A DNA stretch of 64,000 bases, taken from positions 1,426,001 through 1,490,000 of the forward strand of contig NZ_JACCCO010000001.1 in NCBI RefSeq assembly GCF_013409935.1. Direction: 5' to 3'. This document shows positions 8,434 through 18,437 of the stretch, piece after piece. Every line of letters starts with the position of its first letter. The stretch's first letter is position 1. Position numbers and translations under genes: made by a program. Source of the stretch: Streptosporangium sandarakinum (GTDB lineage Bacteria; Actinomycetota; Actinomycetes; Streptosporangiales; Streptosporangiaceae). The notes under the pieces were generated by a model. The model saw nothing but the letters and a program-made list of their open reading frames with translations. It did no database searches and had not been told where the DNA came from.

Positions 8434-9654
8434 ATGACCAGCACCAACGAGTTCATCGAACTCAGCGAGCGCCGCAGCGCGCACAACTACCACCCGCTCC
8501 CGATCGTGATCCACGAGGCGCAGGGCGCCTGGGTGACCGACGTGGAGGGCAAGCGGTTCCTGGACTGCCTGTCCGGCTACTCCTCGCTGAACTTCGGCCA
8601 CGGGAATCCGAAGATCATCGCAGCGGCCCAGGAGCAGCTGTCCAGGCTCACCCTCACCAGCCGCGCGTTCTTCCACGACCAGTTCGCCGCCTTCGCGGCC
8701 GGGCTGGGCGACCTCACCGGCAAGGACATGGTCCTGCCGATGAACACCGGCGCCGAGGCCGTGGAGACCGCGATCAAGGTGGCCCGCAAGTGGGGTTACG
8801 AGGTCAAGGGCGTGACGCAGGACCGGGCCAACATCATCGTGATGGAGGACAACTTCCACGGCCGCACCACCACGATCGTCGGTTTCTCCACCGACCCCGA
8901 CGCGCGCGGCGGTTTCGGCCCCTACACGCCGGGCTTCAGGATCGTGAAGTACGGCTCGGTCGAGGCGATCCGCGAGGCGATCGACGAGGACACCGTCGCC
9001 GTGCTGCTGGAGCCCATCCAGGGCGAGGCCGGCGTGCTGGTCCCGCCGGACGGCTACCTCACCCAGGTGCGGGAGCTGTGCACCGAGCGGAACATCCTGA
9101 TGATCGCCGACGAGATCCAGTCCGGCCTCGGCCGCACCGGCGACACCTTCGCCTGCGACCACGAGGGCGTCGTCCCGGACGTCTTCGTGCTGGGCAAGGC
9201 CCTGGGCGGCGGCGTCGTCCCCGTCTCGGCGATCGCCGCCGACGAGGACGTGCTCGGCGTGATCAGGCCGGGCCAGCACGGGTCCACCTTCGGCGGCAAC
9301 CCGCTGGCCTGCGCGGTGGCGAACGCCGTCATCGAGATGCTCGGCACCGGCGAGTACCAGGCGCGGGCCAGGGAGCTCGGCGCGGTCATGCACGAGCGGC
9401 TGCGGACGCTCATCGGCCACGGCGTGGTGGCCGTGCGCGGCCGCGGCCTGTGGGCGGGCGTGGACGTCGACCCGTCCGTGGCGACGGGCCGCGAGGTCTC
9501 CGAGGCGCTGATGAGCCGCGGCGTCCTCGCCAAGGACACCCACGGCTCGACCATCCGGCTCGCCCCGCCGATCGTCGTCTCCGAGGAGGACCTCCTCTGG
9601 GCCGTCGACCAGCTCGCCGACGCCATCAGGGAGCTGCGGGAGCGCACCGCCTGA
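8434..9654 (+). CDS. rocD: ornithine aminotransferase
   Basis: A 406-residue class III PLP aminotransferase converting ornithine plus 2-oxoglutarate to glutamate semialdehyde and glutamate. Landmarks are NYHPLPIVIHEAQGAWVTD at the N-terminus, MNTGAEAVETAIK, the PLP-contacting ADEIQSGLGRTG, and the Schiff-base Lys in VFVLGKALGGG (around residue 256). GTG/ATG choice is clear at 8434, with AGAGGAA upstream. It is the second gene of the ddaH-rocD unit, giving arginine derivative to citrulline/ornithine to glutamate. Confidence 0.93.
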   Translation: MTSTNEFIELSERRSAHNYHPLPIVIHEAQGAWVTDVEGKRFLDCLSGYSSLNFGHGNPKIIAAAQEQLSRLTLTSRAFFHDQFAAFAAGLGDLTGKDMVLPMNTGAEAVETAIKVARKWGYEVKGVTQDRANIIVMEDNFHGRTTTIVGFSTDPDARGGFGPYTPGFRIVKYGSVEAIREAIDEDTVAVLLEPIQGEAGVLVPPDGYLTQVRELCTERNILMIADEIQSGLGRTGDTFACDHEGVVPDVFVLGKALGGGVVPVSAIAADEDVLGVIRPGQHGSTFGGNPLACAVANAVIEMLGTGEYQARARELGAVMHERLRTLIGHGVVAVRGRGLWAGVDVDPSVATGREVSEALMSRGVLAKDTHGSTIRLAPPIVVSEEDLLWAVDQLADAIRELRERTA

Positions 9655-9677
9655 CGGGCGGGCGTGTTCCCTCCGCC

Positions 9678-9733
9678 GCCCCGGTACGGCCCGCGGTCCG
9701 CGCGGCCGTGCCGGGGCGGCGCCGTACCGGGGC
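9678..9733. terminator. inverted repeat between convergent rocD and phoD
   Basis: The 13-bp arms GCCCCGGTACGGC (9678-9690) and GCCGTACCGGGGC (9721-9733) are exact complements around a GC-rich loop of 30 nt that can fold further. It is placed just past the rocD stop. Confidence 0.5.
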
Positions 9734-9813
9734 CGCCCCGTGCTCCGGCGGCGCCCCGGCCGCACGCCGTGCCGCGGCGGCTCCGGGGCGGCGCCGTGTC
9801 AGGGCGGGCCGCG

Positions 9814-11367
9814 TCAGGGCAGCCGGACCGTGCTGACCTCGGAGATCTCGGTGGCCGCGGCGGTGTCCCAGCGGGCCGACGGCGGGTCGGTGTCCAGCGT
9901 CAGGGTGGCCACCGCGTTGGAGAACCACGGCCCGTGGGCGATCCGCCACTTCATGGACGGCTTGGGGATCCTCGCCAGACGCGCCAGCCAGCCGCCGATC
10001 AGCGTGGCGACGCCGAACTGGGCGACGATGTTGGCCAGGCGGAGCGTACGGCTCAGCGGGTTGCGGATCGGGGAGCAGACGAGCTGGTAGACCGGCAGCC
10101 CGTCGGCCTTGGCGACGTAGGAGTAGTGCACGTCACCGGACAGGATGATCACCGGCTTGTCCGTCCGCGCCAGCAGCCGGGCCATGTCCTCGAATGAGCG
10201 GCGGAAGGCCGCCCAGTGCTCCAGGTCGACGTACTGGCGCAGCCGCTCCGACCAGCGCGCCACCCTGGGGCCCCAGCCGCCCTGGGCCAGCTTCTCGTTC
10301 CAGTTCTGGATGTGGTGGATCCCGGCGGGCAGCAGGAACGGCACCGACGTGCCGATCAGGAAGCGCTTCACGCCCTCCCGCCGGAGCTGCTCGGTGAACC
10401 ACTCCCACTCCACCGGGTCGATCATGCGCCGGTCCCCCGGGTCGAGCTGGCGGGCGCACCGGGAGTCGAGCATGATCAGGCGGGTGTCGCCGAGGTCGCG
10501 GGCGTAGCTCCACCGGTTGTCGGTCGGGGCGGCGTCGGAGTGCTCGGCGAACGCGTCGAGGATCTCCGCCCCGTCGCCCTCGGTCTTGCACAACCTGGTC
10601 AGCACGTCGTCGGAGGCGCGCTCCTCGGGCGACATGTTGCCCAGGTGCTGGTAGACCCAGTAGGCGCCGAGCCCGGAGATCACCCGGCGCGGCCACCACG
10701 GCACCCGGGCCATCTGCTCGCGCCAGGTGGCGGAGGTGTTCCAGTCGTCGCGCAGGTCGTGGTCATCGAAGATCATCGCGGTGGGCACCGTGGACAGGAG
10801 CCAGCGGATCTCGGGGTCGGTCCACGCCTGGCGGTACAGCTCGGCGTACTCCTCGAAGTCGGCGATCTCCCCGACCGGCTCGCCGTCCCGGCGGTTCTTG
10901 ATGAACTCCAGCATCTCGCTGGACGGCTCGTCGGCGTAGACCTGGTCGCCGAGCAGCAGGAGCAGGTCGGGCCAGTCCTCCTCGGGCGCCCCCATCATCG
11001 TGCAACCGTAGGCGCGCAGCACGTCCACGCCGTGGGAGATGGTGTGCAGCGTGTCGTGCGGGACGCTGGTGCGGCACGAGCCGAACATCACCCGGCGGGG
11101 GCCGCCCGGCCCGAGGAGGCGGATGCGGCTGGGCGGATGGTCGGGCAGCGGCCAGACGACCTGCCCGTCGAGGCGGACCTCGTAGGTCCCCTCATGGGCG
11201 ACGTCGACGATCGCGTAGTGGTGGCCGTGCACGGTGAACGTCGCCGCCCGCGACCGCGTCCCGCCGACCTCGACGGTCACCTCGCAGGGTTCGCTGGTCT
11301 CCACCCACACCGACGCATCGGTCTCGTCCACGTAGCGCAGCATCGGACCGACGACAAGTTCCGGCAC
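9814..11367 (-). CDS. PhoD-like metallophosphatase (alkaline phosphatase D family)
   Basis: A 517-residue protein with a small N-terminal beta domain (residues 1-95) and a metallophosphatase domain. Metal-ligand motifs in order are FGSC, LLGDQVYAD (about 140), IFDDHDLRDDWN (about 205) and ILSGDVHYSYVA (about 415). No signal peptide or Tat RR motif is visible, so unlike classical secreted PhoD it is probably cytoplasmic. It should cleave phosphoesters or phosphodiesters; the substrate is unknown. The start is GTG 11367. Its 5' region contains the palindromic structure at 11393-11518. Confidence 0.88.
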   Translation of the reverse strand: MPELVVGPMLRYVDETDASVWVETSEPCEVTVEVGGTRSRAATFTVHGHHYAIVDVAHEGTYEVRLDGQVVWPLPDHPPSRIRLLGPGGPRRVMFGSCRTSVPHDTLHTISHGVDVLRAYGCTMMGAPEEDWPDLLLLLGDQVYADEPSSEMLEFIKNRRDGEPVGEIADFEEYAELYRQAWTDPEIRWLLSTVPTAMIFDDHDLRDDWNTSATWREQMARVPWWPRRVISGLGAYWVYQHLGNMSPEERASDDVLTRLCKTEGDGAEILDAFAEHSDAAPTDNRWSYARDLGDTRLIMLDSRCARQLDPGDRRMIDPVEWEWFTEQLRREGVKRFLIGTSVPFLLPAGIHHIQNWNEKLAQGGWGPRVARWSERLRQYVDLEHWAAFRRSFEDMARLLARTDKPVIILSGDVHYSYVAKADGLPVYQLVCSPIRNPLSRTLRLANIVAQFGVATLIGGWLARLARIPKPSMKWRIAHGPWFSNAVATLTLDTDPPSARWDTAAATEISEVSTVRLP

Positions 11368-11392
11368 CTCAGACCCCTCAAACAGTACAGAA

Positions 11393-11518
11393 CGGCAGGC
11401 TTCTACGGAGAAGCCTGCCGGATCGGCGCGTTCCCCTCGTCCGGTTCGCCTGATCTGATCGGTGGCAACGGATCAGGCCCGCAAGCAGGGGAACGCACAA
11501 AAAACGTTCATACGAACG
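11393..11518. other. dense nested inverted repeats between phoD and gdhA
   Basis: Three structures are packed in 126 nt. The first is a 12-bp perfect hairpin (11393-11404 with 11409-11420, loop ACGG). The second is a 10-bp outer stem GCGTTCCCCT/AGGGGAACGC (11428-11437 with 11487-11496) enclosing an 8-bp stem GCCTGATC/GATCAGGC (11448-11455 with 11471-11478). The third is a short CGTTC/GAACG hairpin (11505-11518) beside an A-run. It lies in the 5' region of both divergent genes. It could be a leader RNA, a REP/MITE-like palindrome, or stacked operators; the sequence alone does not decide. Confidence 0.7.
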
Positions 11519-11624
11519 CAACATGCCCTGCTTGGCGAGCAAAAAACCCGTTACTAATGTGATCGTCACCAACAGTTCCGGGCGGGGCAACGGCGCCCCG
11601 CCCGCCCTACGGAGGCTGTCCTTC

Positions 11625-12908
<1,284 letters not shown>

Positions 12909-12921
12909 GCCGCCCCCGGGG

Positions 12922-13242
12922 TCAGGGACCGGTCCGCCCGGCGCGGGCGGGCCGGTCCTCCTCTTCCAGCGCGCCGACCAGACCCTCCAGGTCGCGCATG
13001 AGCCGCTCGGTGCGCTCGGTGCCGTAGGCCGCCTCGATCAGCCGGTGGTGGTCGGTCACCCCGCCCTCCACCCGGCCGAGCAGCTCGGCGCCCCGGTCGG
13101 CGAGGAAGACCGCGACCCGGCGGTCGGCCGGGTCGTGGCCGCGGTAGACGAGTGAGCGGTCGATGAGCCTGTCGATGGCCTGAGCCTCAGCGAGCGCTAC
13201 GTCCGCCGGTTCGGCCCCGACGCGCCGCTGCTCAACGGGCAC
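12922..13242 (-). pseudogene. truncated MarR-family regulator (C-terminal half only)
   Basis: From AIDRLIDRSLVYRGHDPADRR to the end this matches the recognition-helix end, wing and C-terminal dimer helix of MarR proteins. Everything upstream (dimer helix 1, most of the DNA-binding domain) is missing and replaced by unrelated sequence after about 13200. It has no plausible start. A decayed tnpB element begins about 200 bp away, suggesting that insertion or rearrangement removed the front of the gene. Confidence 0.75.
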
Positions 13243-13440
13243 GGCCAGGGGTGCTACCGAAATGCGGGCCAGTGCTCTGACCTTCCCGCTCTTGCCGCTC
13301 GGTTCACCAGGTGCAGGGCACCGGGACGGCGAAGGGCCGGCCGCGTGTGCTCGCCGAGGTGGCGGGCTGCGTGGGCGCGGTCGCCGATGTGCTCACGGAT
13401 CGCCCGGATCCCCTACGCCCGGTCATGGCCGGATGGCACG

Positions 13441-14635
13441 ATGATGGCCGTGCGGCTGCGTTACCGGTACCGGCTCTATCCGGACGCCGCCCAGCGCCAG
13501 GCGCTGGCCAAGGCGTTCGGGTGCGCCCGCGTGGTGTTCGACGACGGGCTGCGCGCACGCCAGGCGACATATGAGGCGGGCCTGCCGTACGTCTCCGACG
13601 GGGAGTTGTCGAAGCGGGTCATCACCGAGGCGAAGCAGACGCCCGAACGCGCTTGGCTGTGTGAGTGGTGCTCCAGCAGGCTCTGGCCGACCTGAACGCC
13701 GCCTACCGCGCCTTCTTCGCCTTCGTCGCCGGGAGGCGCAAGGGGCCGAAGGTGGCCGAGTCCCGGTTCCGGTCGAAGAAGGACAGGCGGCAGGCGGTTC
13801 GCTTCACCAAGAACGCCCGGTTCTCGATCACGGCGGGCGGGAAACTCCGTCTGCCGAAGATCGGTGACGTGCCGGTGCGCTGGTCTCGACCCTGCCGTCG
13901 GACCCCTCGTCAGTGACGGTGATCAAGGACGCGGCCGGGCGGTACTTCGCCTCGTTCGTGGTCGAAACCACCAGCGAGCCGTTGCCGGAAACGGCGGCCG
14001 AGGTGGGCATCGACCTGGGATTGATGCATTTCGCGGTGCTGTCGGACGGCCGGACGATCGGCAACCCCCGGTTCCTGCGCCGGGCGGCGAAGAAGCTCCG
14101 TAAAGCACACAAGGCCCTCAGCCGCACGGCGAAGGGGTCGGCGAACAGGAAGAAGGCCGTCGTGAAGGTCGCCCGGGCGCATGCCAGGGTGGCCGACGCG
14201 CGGCGGGACCACCACCACAAGCCGTCCACGGCGATCATCCGCGATGACCAAGCGGTGTACGTCGAGGACCTGGCGGTGAACGGTCTCGCACGCACACGGC
14301 TGGCCAAGAGCGTGCACGACGCCGGATGGTCGGCGTTCGTGGGCATGCTGGAGTACAAGGCCGCCCGGTACGGCCGCACCTTCGCGAAGATCGACCGCTG
14401 GTTTCCCTCGTCGAAGCTCTGCTCGGCGTGCGGGGCCGTCGCCGCTTCGATGCCGCTTTCCGTCCGGTCATGGACCTGCCCATGCGGGGCGGCCTATGAC
14501 CGGGACGTCAACGCGGCGATCAACATCCTGGCCGCCGGACGGGCGGACAGGCGAAACGCCTGTGGAGACCCGGTAAGACCACCGCTCGCGGTGGCGCGGG
14601 TCGACGAAGCAGGAAGCCACAGAGGTGCCGCGTGA
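13441..14635 (+). pseudogene. frameshifted tnpB (IS200/IS605-type RNA-guided nuclease gene)
   Basis: Three consecutive frames together encode one TnpB. Frame 1 begins at ATG 13441 (RYRYRLYPDAAQRQALAKAFG) and ends near 13665. The second frame covers ALADLNAAYRAFFAFVAGRRKGPKV to about 13890. The third, from 13913, carries RuvC motifs GIDLGLMHFAV, VEDLAVNGLAR and YDRDVNAAINIL and a CSACG...CPCG zinc finger. The first break looks like loss of 3n+1 bases (about 10) after the tgtgag at 13657; the second is a one-base loss in a C-run near 13888. The catalytic residues survive but the reading frame does not, so this copy cannot make full-length protein without frameshifting. Confidence 0.88.
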
Positions 14636-14683
14636 CGCGGCACGGGCTGAATCCCCGGGCCTTCAGGCCGGGGAGCGCGTCAA
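13441..14683 (+). mobile_element. decayed TnpB-only IS200/IS605-type element
   Basis: The right end is recognisable: an imperfect hairpin at 14653-14673 (CCCCGG...CCGGGG, loop TTCA) followed by a terminal ...GTCAA at 14679-14683, the usual end of this group. No tnpA is present. The left end is not resolved and lies somewhere between 13250 and 13441. The flanks are two unrelated broken genes (marR fragment and permease fragment), so rearrangement has occurred since insertion. Confidence 0.75.
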
Positions 14684-14790
14684 GAGGCGGTGCTGATGCT
14701 GGCCGCGCTCGCGGGCCGGACCGCTGGCCGTGCTCGTGATGGCCGACGGCGCCTCCGTCGTCATCGCGTGTGGGCAGCTGACCCTGCTGA

Positions 14791-15165
14791 GTCGGGGGTG
14801 CAGCGGCGGTGTCGCTGGTCGTCGGCCTGTACCTGACCACCCGCCCGGACAACGGCATCCCGCTGATCAGCGGGCTGGTCAACTTCGGCGCGCTGGTCGC
14901 CTTCCTCGCGCTGCACGTGTCGGTGGTCGTCCACTACGTCGTACGGCGGCGCAGCCGCGACCTGTGGCGGCACCTGTTCGCCCCGATCATCGGCTTCGTG
15001 ATCCTGGCTTACGTCGTGATCAACGCCAGCTTCGAGGCCAAGGCGCTGGGACTGTCCTGGATCGCCCTCGGTGTCGTGCTGCTGGCCGTCTCCTACGCCA
15101 TGGGCCGCCACCCCAGGTTGTCCGGCATGCACGACGACATGCCGGAGCCCTGGGTGAAGAAGTGA
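14791..15165 (+). pseudogene. APC-family amino-acid permease, C-terminal fragment
   Basis: About 124 codons matching the last three membrane helices of an APC permease: GLYLTTRPDNGIPLISGLVNFGALVAFL, LHVSVVVHYVVRRRSRDLWRH and FVILAYVVINASFEAK. A stop at 14788-14790 closes the frame upstream and the first eight or nine helices are absent. Residues EAVLMLAALAG in another frame at 14684-14716 may be the preceding helix after indels. It lies between the dead tnpB element and the acetamidase gene, which it may once have served as an amide uptake partner. Confidence 0.75.
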
Positions 15166-15252
15166 GCCCCGCCCGCCCCTCATCCCGCCCTTCGTCCCGT
15201 CCCCCGCGCCGCCCGGCGCCGGAGCCCGTCGCGGGCGGGCGGGAGGCGCGCG

Positions 15253-16263
15253 GTGAACGTCGTCTCCTACCGGCCCGAACTCTCCGAGCTGAGCTACACC
15301 TTCGGCGGGCGGCCCGCCGTACGGCGGATCCAGCCCGGCACCATCGTCGAGATGTACACCGAGGACTGCTTCGCCGGGCGGGTACGCTCCGTCGACGACC
15401 TGCCCTCGCGCGTCTGCGACTTCCCCTACCTGAACCCGGTCACCGGCCCCTTCCACGTGGAGGGCGCCGAGCCCGGCGACACGCTCGCCCTGCACTTCGT
15501 CTCCATCGAACCGGCCAGGGACTGGGCGGTGTCGGCCACCTTCCCGCACTTCGGCGCGCTCACGCCCACCCACACGACGGCGATGCTCGCCCCGACGCTG
15601 CCGGAGGTCGTCTGGCGCTACGACATCGACGCCGAGGCGGGCGTGGCCCGCTACCACGCGCGCAACGGCGACTTCACGGTCGAGCTGCCGCTGGATCCGA
15701 TGCACGGCACGGTCGGCGTGGCGCCCGCCGCGTCCGAGACGCGGATGACGATCACCCCGGACACGCACGGCGGCAACATGGACACCCCCGAACTGCGGGC
15801 CGGGGTCACGGTCTACCTGAACGTGAACGTCGAGGGCGGCCTCTTCGGGGTCGGCGACGGCCACGCCCGGCAGGGGCACGGCGAGGTCTGCGGCACCGCC
15901 GTCGAGGCGGCGATGAACACCGTCGTCGCGGTAGAGCTGATCAAGGGGGTGGCCACCCCGTGGCCGCGCCTGGAGGACGACACCCACCTGATGTCGACCG
16001 GCTCGGCCCGCCCGCTGGAGGACGCCTACCGGATCAGCCAGCACGACCTGGGCACCTGGGCCTCGGAGGTCACCGGCCTGGACGCCCTGGACGCCTACCA
16101 GCTCGTCAGCCAGATCGGCGAGGCGCCGGTCGGCAACGTCTGCGACACCAACTACACGATGGTCGCCAAGATCCCCAAGACGTACCTCGGGGGCCCGGCC
16201 GTCTACGAGTCGGCCCACGAGCGGCTGCGCGCCCTCGGCCGTATCTACCTGGAACAGCGCTGA
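15253..16263 (+). CDS. acetamidase/formamidase family amidohydrolase
   Basis: A 336-residue FmdA_AmdA-family hydrolase that releases ammonia from short-chain amides. Visible family marks are PGTIVEMYTEDCF near residue 30-42, GPFHVEGAEPGDTLAL, HGGNMDTPEL (metal-site region about residue 174-183), GDGHARQGHGEVCGTAVE (about 200-217) and the C-terminal NVCDTNYTMVAKIPK. GTG 15253 is the start; the ribosome site is weak. The upstream permease is broken, so the enzyme may now act on internal substrate or depend on another transporter. Confidence 0.88.
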   Translation: MNVVSYRPELSELSYTFGGRPAVRRIQPGTIVEMYTEDCFAGRVRSVDDLPSRVCDFPYLNPVTGPFHVEGAEPGDTLALHFVSIEPARDWAVSATFPHFGALTPTHTTAMLAPTLPEVVWRYDIDAEAGVARYHARNGDFTVELPLDPMHGTVGVAPAASETRMTITPDTHGGNMDTPELRAGVTVYLNVNVEGGLFGVGDGHARQGHGEVCGTAVEAAMNTVVAVELIKGVATPWPRLEDDTHLMSTGSARPLEDAYRISQHDLGTWASEVTGLDALDAYQLVSQIGEAPVGNVCDTNYTMVAKIPKTYLGGPAVYESAHERLRALGRIYLEQR

Positions 16264-16362
16264 CGCTCCCCGTCCTCCCGACCGGGGGCGGGTCCGGCGT
16301 CTCCCCCCGCCGCGGCGTCCGCCCCCACCGCCGTCCGGGCCGTACTGCGGCGCGGCCCGGAC

Positions 16363-16416
16363 GGCTCAGACGGCCCCGATGGCCGGAACGGCTCAGACGG
16401 CCCCGATGGCCGGAAC
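16363..16416. repeat. two exact 27-bp direct repeats
   Basis: Units 16363-16389 and 16390-16416 are identical, followed by degenerate partial copies to about 16480. They lie in the spacer between convergent acetamidase and oxidoreductase genes. Confidence 0.8.
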
Positions 16417-16484
16417 GGCTCGGATGGCCCGGACCGCCCGGACCGCTCTGACCGCTCTGAACGACCCGGACGGTCCGGACGACC

Positions 16485-17393
16485 CTAGAGCGCGTCGGTC
16501 GCCGGGTGGATCGCCGCCCGCACGATGTCCTCGCAGATCGCGTGGGTGGCCAGGGCGTCGCCGGCGTCGACGACGGTGCCGGAGCGGACCGCGTCGAGGA
16601 ACTCCCGGCAGACCTCCGCGATGCCGCGCTGCTCGCCGACCGAGACCCAGTCGCCGCGCCGGGTCAGCGTCTCCTCATCGGCGTAGTCGATCACGTCGGC
16701 CAGGTTGACCACCCGGCGCTTGACGCCCCCGCCCATGACCTCCACGGTCTCCTCGGACGCGCCGCTCGTCCTGCTCATGATCCCGAACGTGGTGAAGCCG
16801 TCGCCGGACAACTCCAGCGTCACGTGCTCCAGCAGGCCGTCGGCGACCCGGGTGCGGATCCGGGTGTGCTCGACCGGGCCGGGCGCCAGGAACCTGAGCG
16901 TGTCCACCACGTGGACGAAGTCGTCGAAGACCGCGGTGCGCGGGTCCTCGGCGAGGTTCCTGCGGTTCTTCTGCATGACCACCAGGTCGCGGGGCAGGTC
17001 GCGCAGCTTCTTGTAGGACGGCGCCCGGCGGCGGTTGAAGCCGACCAGCAGCGACCGCCGCATGTCGCGGGCCAGCCGTACCAGGCGCTCGGACTCGGCG
17101 TAGGTGTAGGCGATCGGCTTGTCGAGGTAGACGTGGACGCCCGCCCGGAGCAGCGGCTCGACGACCTTGACGTGCGCGGCGGTCGCGGCGTGCACGAAGG
17201 CCGCCTCGACCCCGGCCTCGATCACCTCGTCCACCGAGGTGGAGCGTGACGCTATCCGGTAGGCGTCGCCCAGACGGTCGAGGGTGTCGCGGTTACGGGT
17301 GCTGAGGTGGATGTCGAGGCCGGGCAGTGCGGACAGTACGGGCAGGTACGCCTTCTCCGCGATGTCCCCCAGGCCGATCATGGCGATCTGCAT
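16485..17393 (-). CDS. Gfo/Idh/MocA family oxidoreductase
   Basis: A 302-residue NAD(P)-dependent dehydrogenase. The N-terminal Rossmann fold is MIGLGDIAEKAYLP and the family motif (usually EKP) appears as LDKPIAYTYAE near residues 92-102. The catalytic-His region is FDDFVHVVDTLRFLAPG. The substrate is unknown, commonly a sugar or polyol. It is the last gene of the YrdB-epimerase-oxidoreductase unit (16-nt gap to the gene before), which lies divergent from a TetR regulator with three operator palindromes. Confidence 0.85.
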   Translation of the reverse strand: MQIAMIGLGDIAEKAYLPVLSALPGLDIHLSTRNRDTLDRLGDAYRIASRSTSVDEVIEAGVEAAFVHAATAAHVKVVEPLLRAGVHVYLDKPIAYTYAESERLVRLARDMRRSLLVGFNRRRAPSYKKLRDLPRDLVVMQKNRRNLAEDPRTAVFDDFVHVVDTLRFLAPGPVEHTRIRTRVADGLLEHVTLELSGDGFTTFGIMSRTSGASEETVEVMGGGVKRRVVNLADVIDYADEETLTRRGDWVSVGEQRGIAEVCREFLDAVRSGTVVDAGDALATHAICEDIVRAAIHPATDAL

Positions 17394-17409
17394 GCTCAGA
17401 GCGTACGGC

Positions 17410-18354
17410 CTACGCCGCCGCCGCGAGACGGTTCCGCCACCATGCGATCGTCGAGGTCAGCGCCTCGTCGAGCGGGGTGGGCGACATGCCGAAGGTCGTC
17501 TGGAAATCGGTGGAGTCGAGGATGAAGGGCCGGGTGAACTGGTACCGCAGCTCCTCCAGTTCGCCGAGCATGGGTGAGAAGGCGCCCGCGGTGCGGACCA
17601 GCCAGTGCGGCATCGCCCTGACGCCGGGGTTGCGGACCCCGGCCAGCGCGCACAGCCGGTCGGCGACCCGCGCGGCGGACAGCGGCGCGTCGGTGGGGAT
17701 GTGCCAGGCGCGTCCCCAGATCCGGTCGTCCCCGGCCGCCGCCACCAGGGCCCGCGCCACGTCGGGGGTGTAGGTCCAGCTGTGCGGCTGCTCGGGGTCG
17801 CCGACGAAGCGGACGACCCTGCCCGAGAGCAGCCGGGGGACGAACCTCTCGCCCAGGTGCGCCTGGTCCAGCGAGCCGGGGCCGAAGTAGTCGGAGGCCC
17901 GCAGCTCGGTCACCCTGACCCGGCCGGCCTCGTGGGCGGCGAGGGCGTCGCGCCACAGGCGCACCCGGACGGCGCCCTTGGCGCTGGGCGGGGTGAGCGG
18001 GTCGCTCTCGCGCATCGGCCGGTCGGGGGCGGCGTAGCCGTACAGGCAGCCGAGGATGACGTATCCGGCGCCGGAGGTCTCGGCGGCGCCCAGCATGGAG
18101 GCGGCCATCCCGGGCCATGTCTCGGCCCAGCGGTGGTAGGGCGGGTTGACGCAGTTGAACAGGGTGGCGGCGCCCCGGGTGAGGGCCGCCATCCGGTCGC
18201 GGTCGGCCACGTCCGCGGCGACCCGGCGGACGCCCGGCAGTTCGGGGCCGGAGCCGGACCGGCTGACGAGGACGACCTCGTCGCCCCGCTCCGCCAGCAG
18301 CCGGGCCACCTGCGAGCCGACCTGCCCGGCTCCCGCGACGACGTGCTTGCCCAT
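17410..18354 (-). CDS. NAD-dependent epimerase/dehydratase family protein
   Basis: A 314-residue extended-SDR-like protein: GAGQVGSQVARLLAERGDEV at the N-terminus for dinucleotide binding, then CLYGYAAPDRPMRES and RASDYFGPGS in the active-site region. ATG 18354 is preferred over the longer frame because AAGGAG lies 8 nt upstream. The classic YxxxK is not clear, so catalytic chemistry is uncertain. It is probably co-transcribed with the YrdB-like and Gfo/Idh genes. Confidence 0.8.
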   Translation of the reverse strand: MGKHVVAGAGQVGSQVARLLAERGDEVVLVSRSGSGPELPGVRRVAADVADRDRMAALTRGAATLFNCVNPPYHRWAETWPGMAASMLGAAETSGAGYVILGCLYGYAAPDRPMRESDPLTPPSAKGAVRVRLWRDALAAHEAGRVRVTELRASDYFGPGSLDQAHLGERFVPRLLSGRVVRFVGDPEQPHSWTYTPDVARALVAAAGDDRIWGRAWHIPTDAPLSAARVADRLCALAGVRNPGVRAMPHWLVRTAGAFSPMLGELEELRYQFTRPFILDSTDFQTTFGMSPTPLDEALTSTIAWWRNRLAAAA

Positions 18355-18366
18355 GGTCGTTCTCCT

Positions 18367-18437
18367 TCTCACTGATCTCTCACTGGCCTTCATCGGTTCT
18401 CACCGGCTCTCACTGGTTCTCGCCGGTTCTCACTGGT
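18367..18437. repeat. array of tandem 10-bp repeats, consensus TCTCACYGGT
   Basis: Six in-register decamers run from 18378 to 18437, with a seventh partial copy just before. They lie between the end of the YrdB-like gene and the epimerase ribosome site. The period matches one helical turn of DNA. Confidence 0.8.

Noticed and set aside
12926-12958. GGACCGG/CCGGTCC hairpin as the gdhA terminator
   Set aside because: It is short and lies inside the marR fragment coding region with a long GC-rich loop; support is too weak to list.
18367-18437. CRISPR array
   Set aside because: The 10-bp units are contiguous without spacers, and no cas genes are nearby. The 27-bp, 39-bp and 14-bp repeats also lack spacers.
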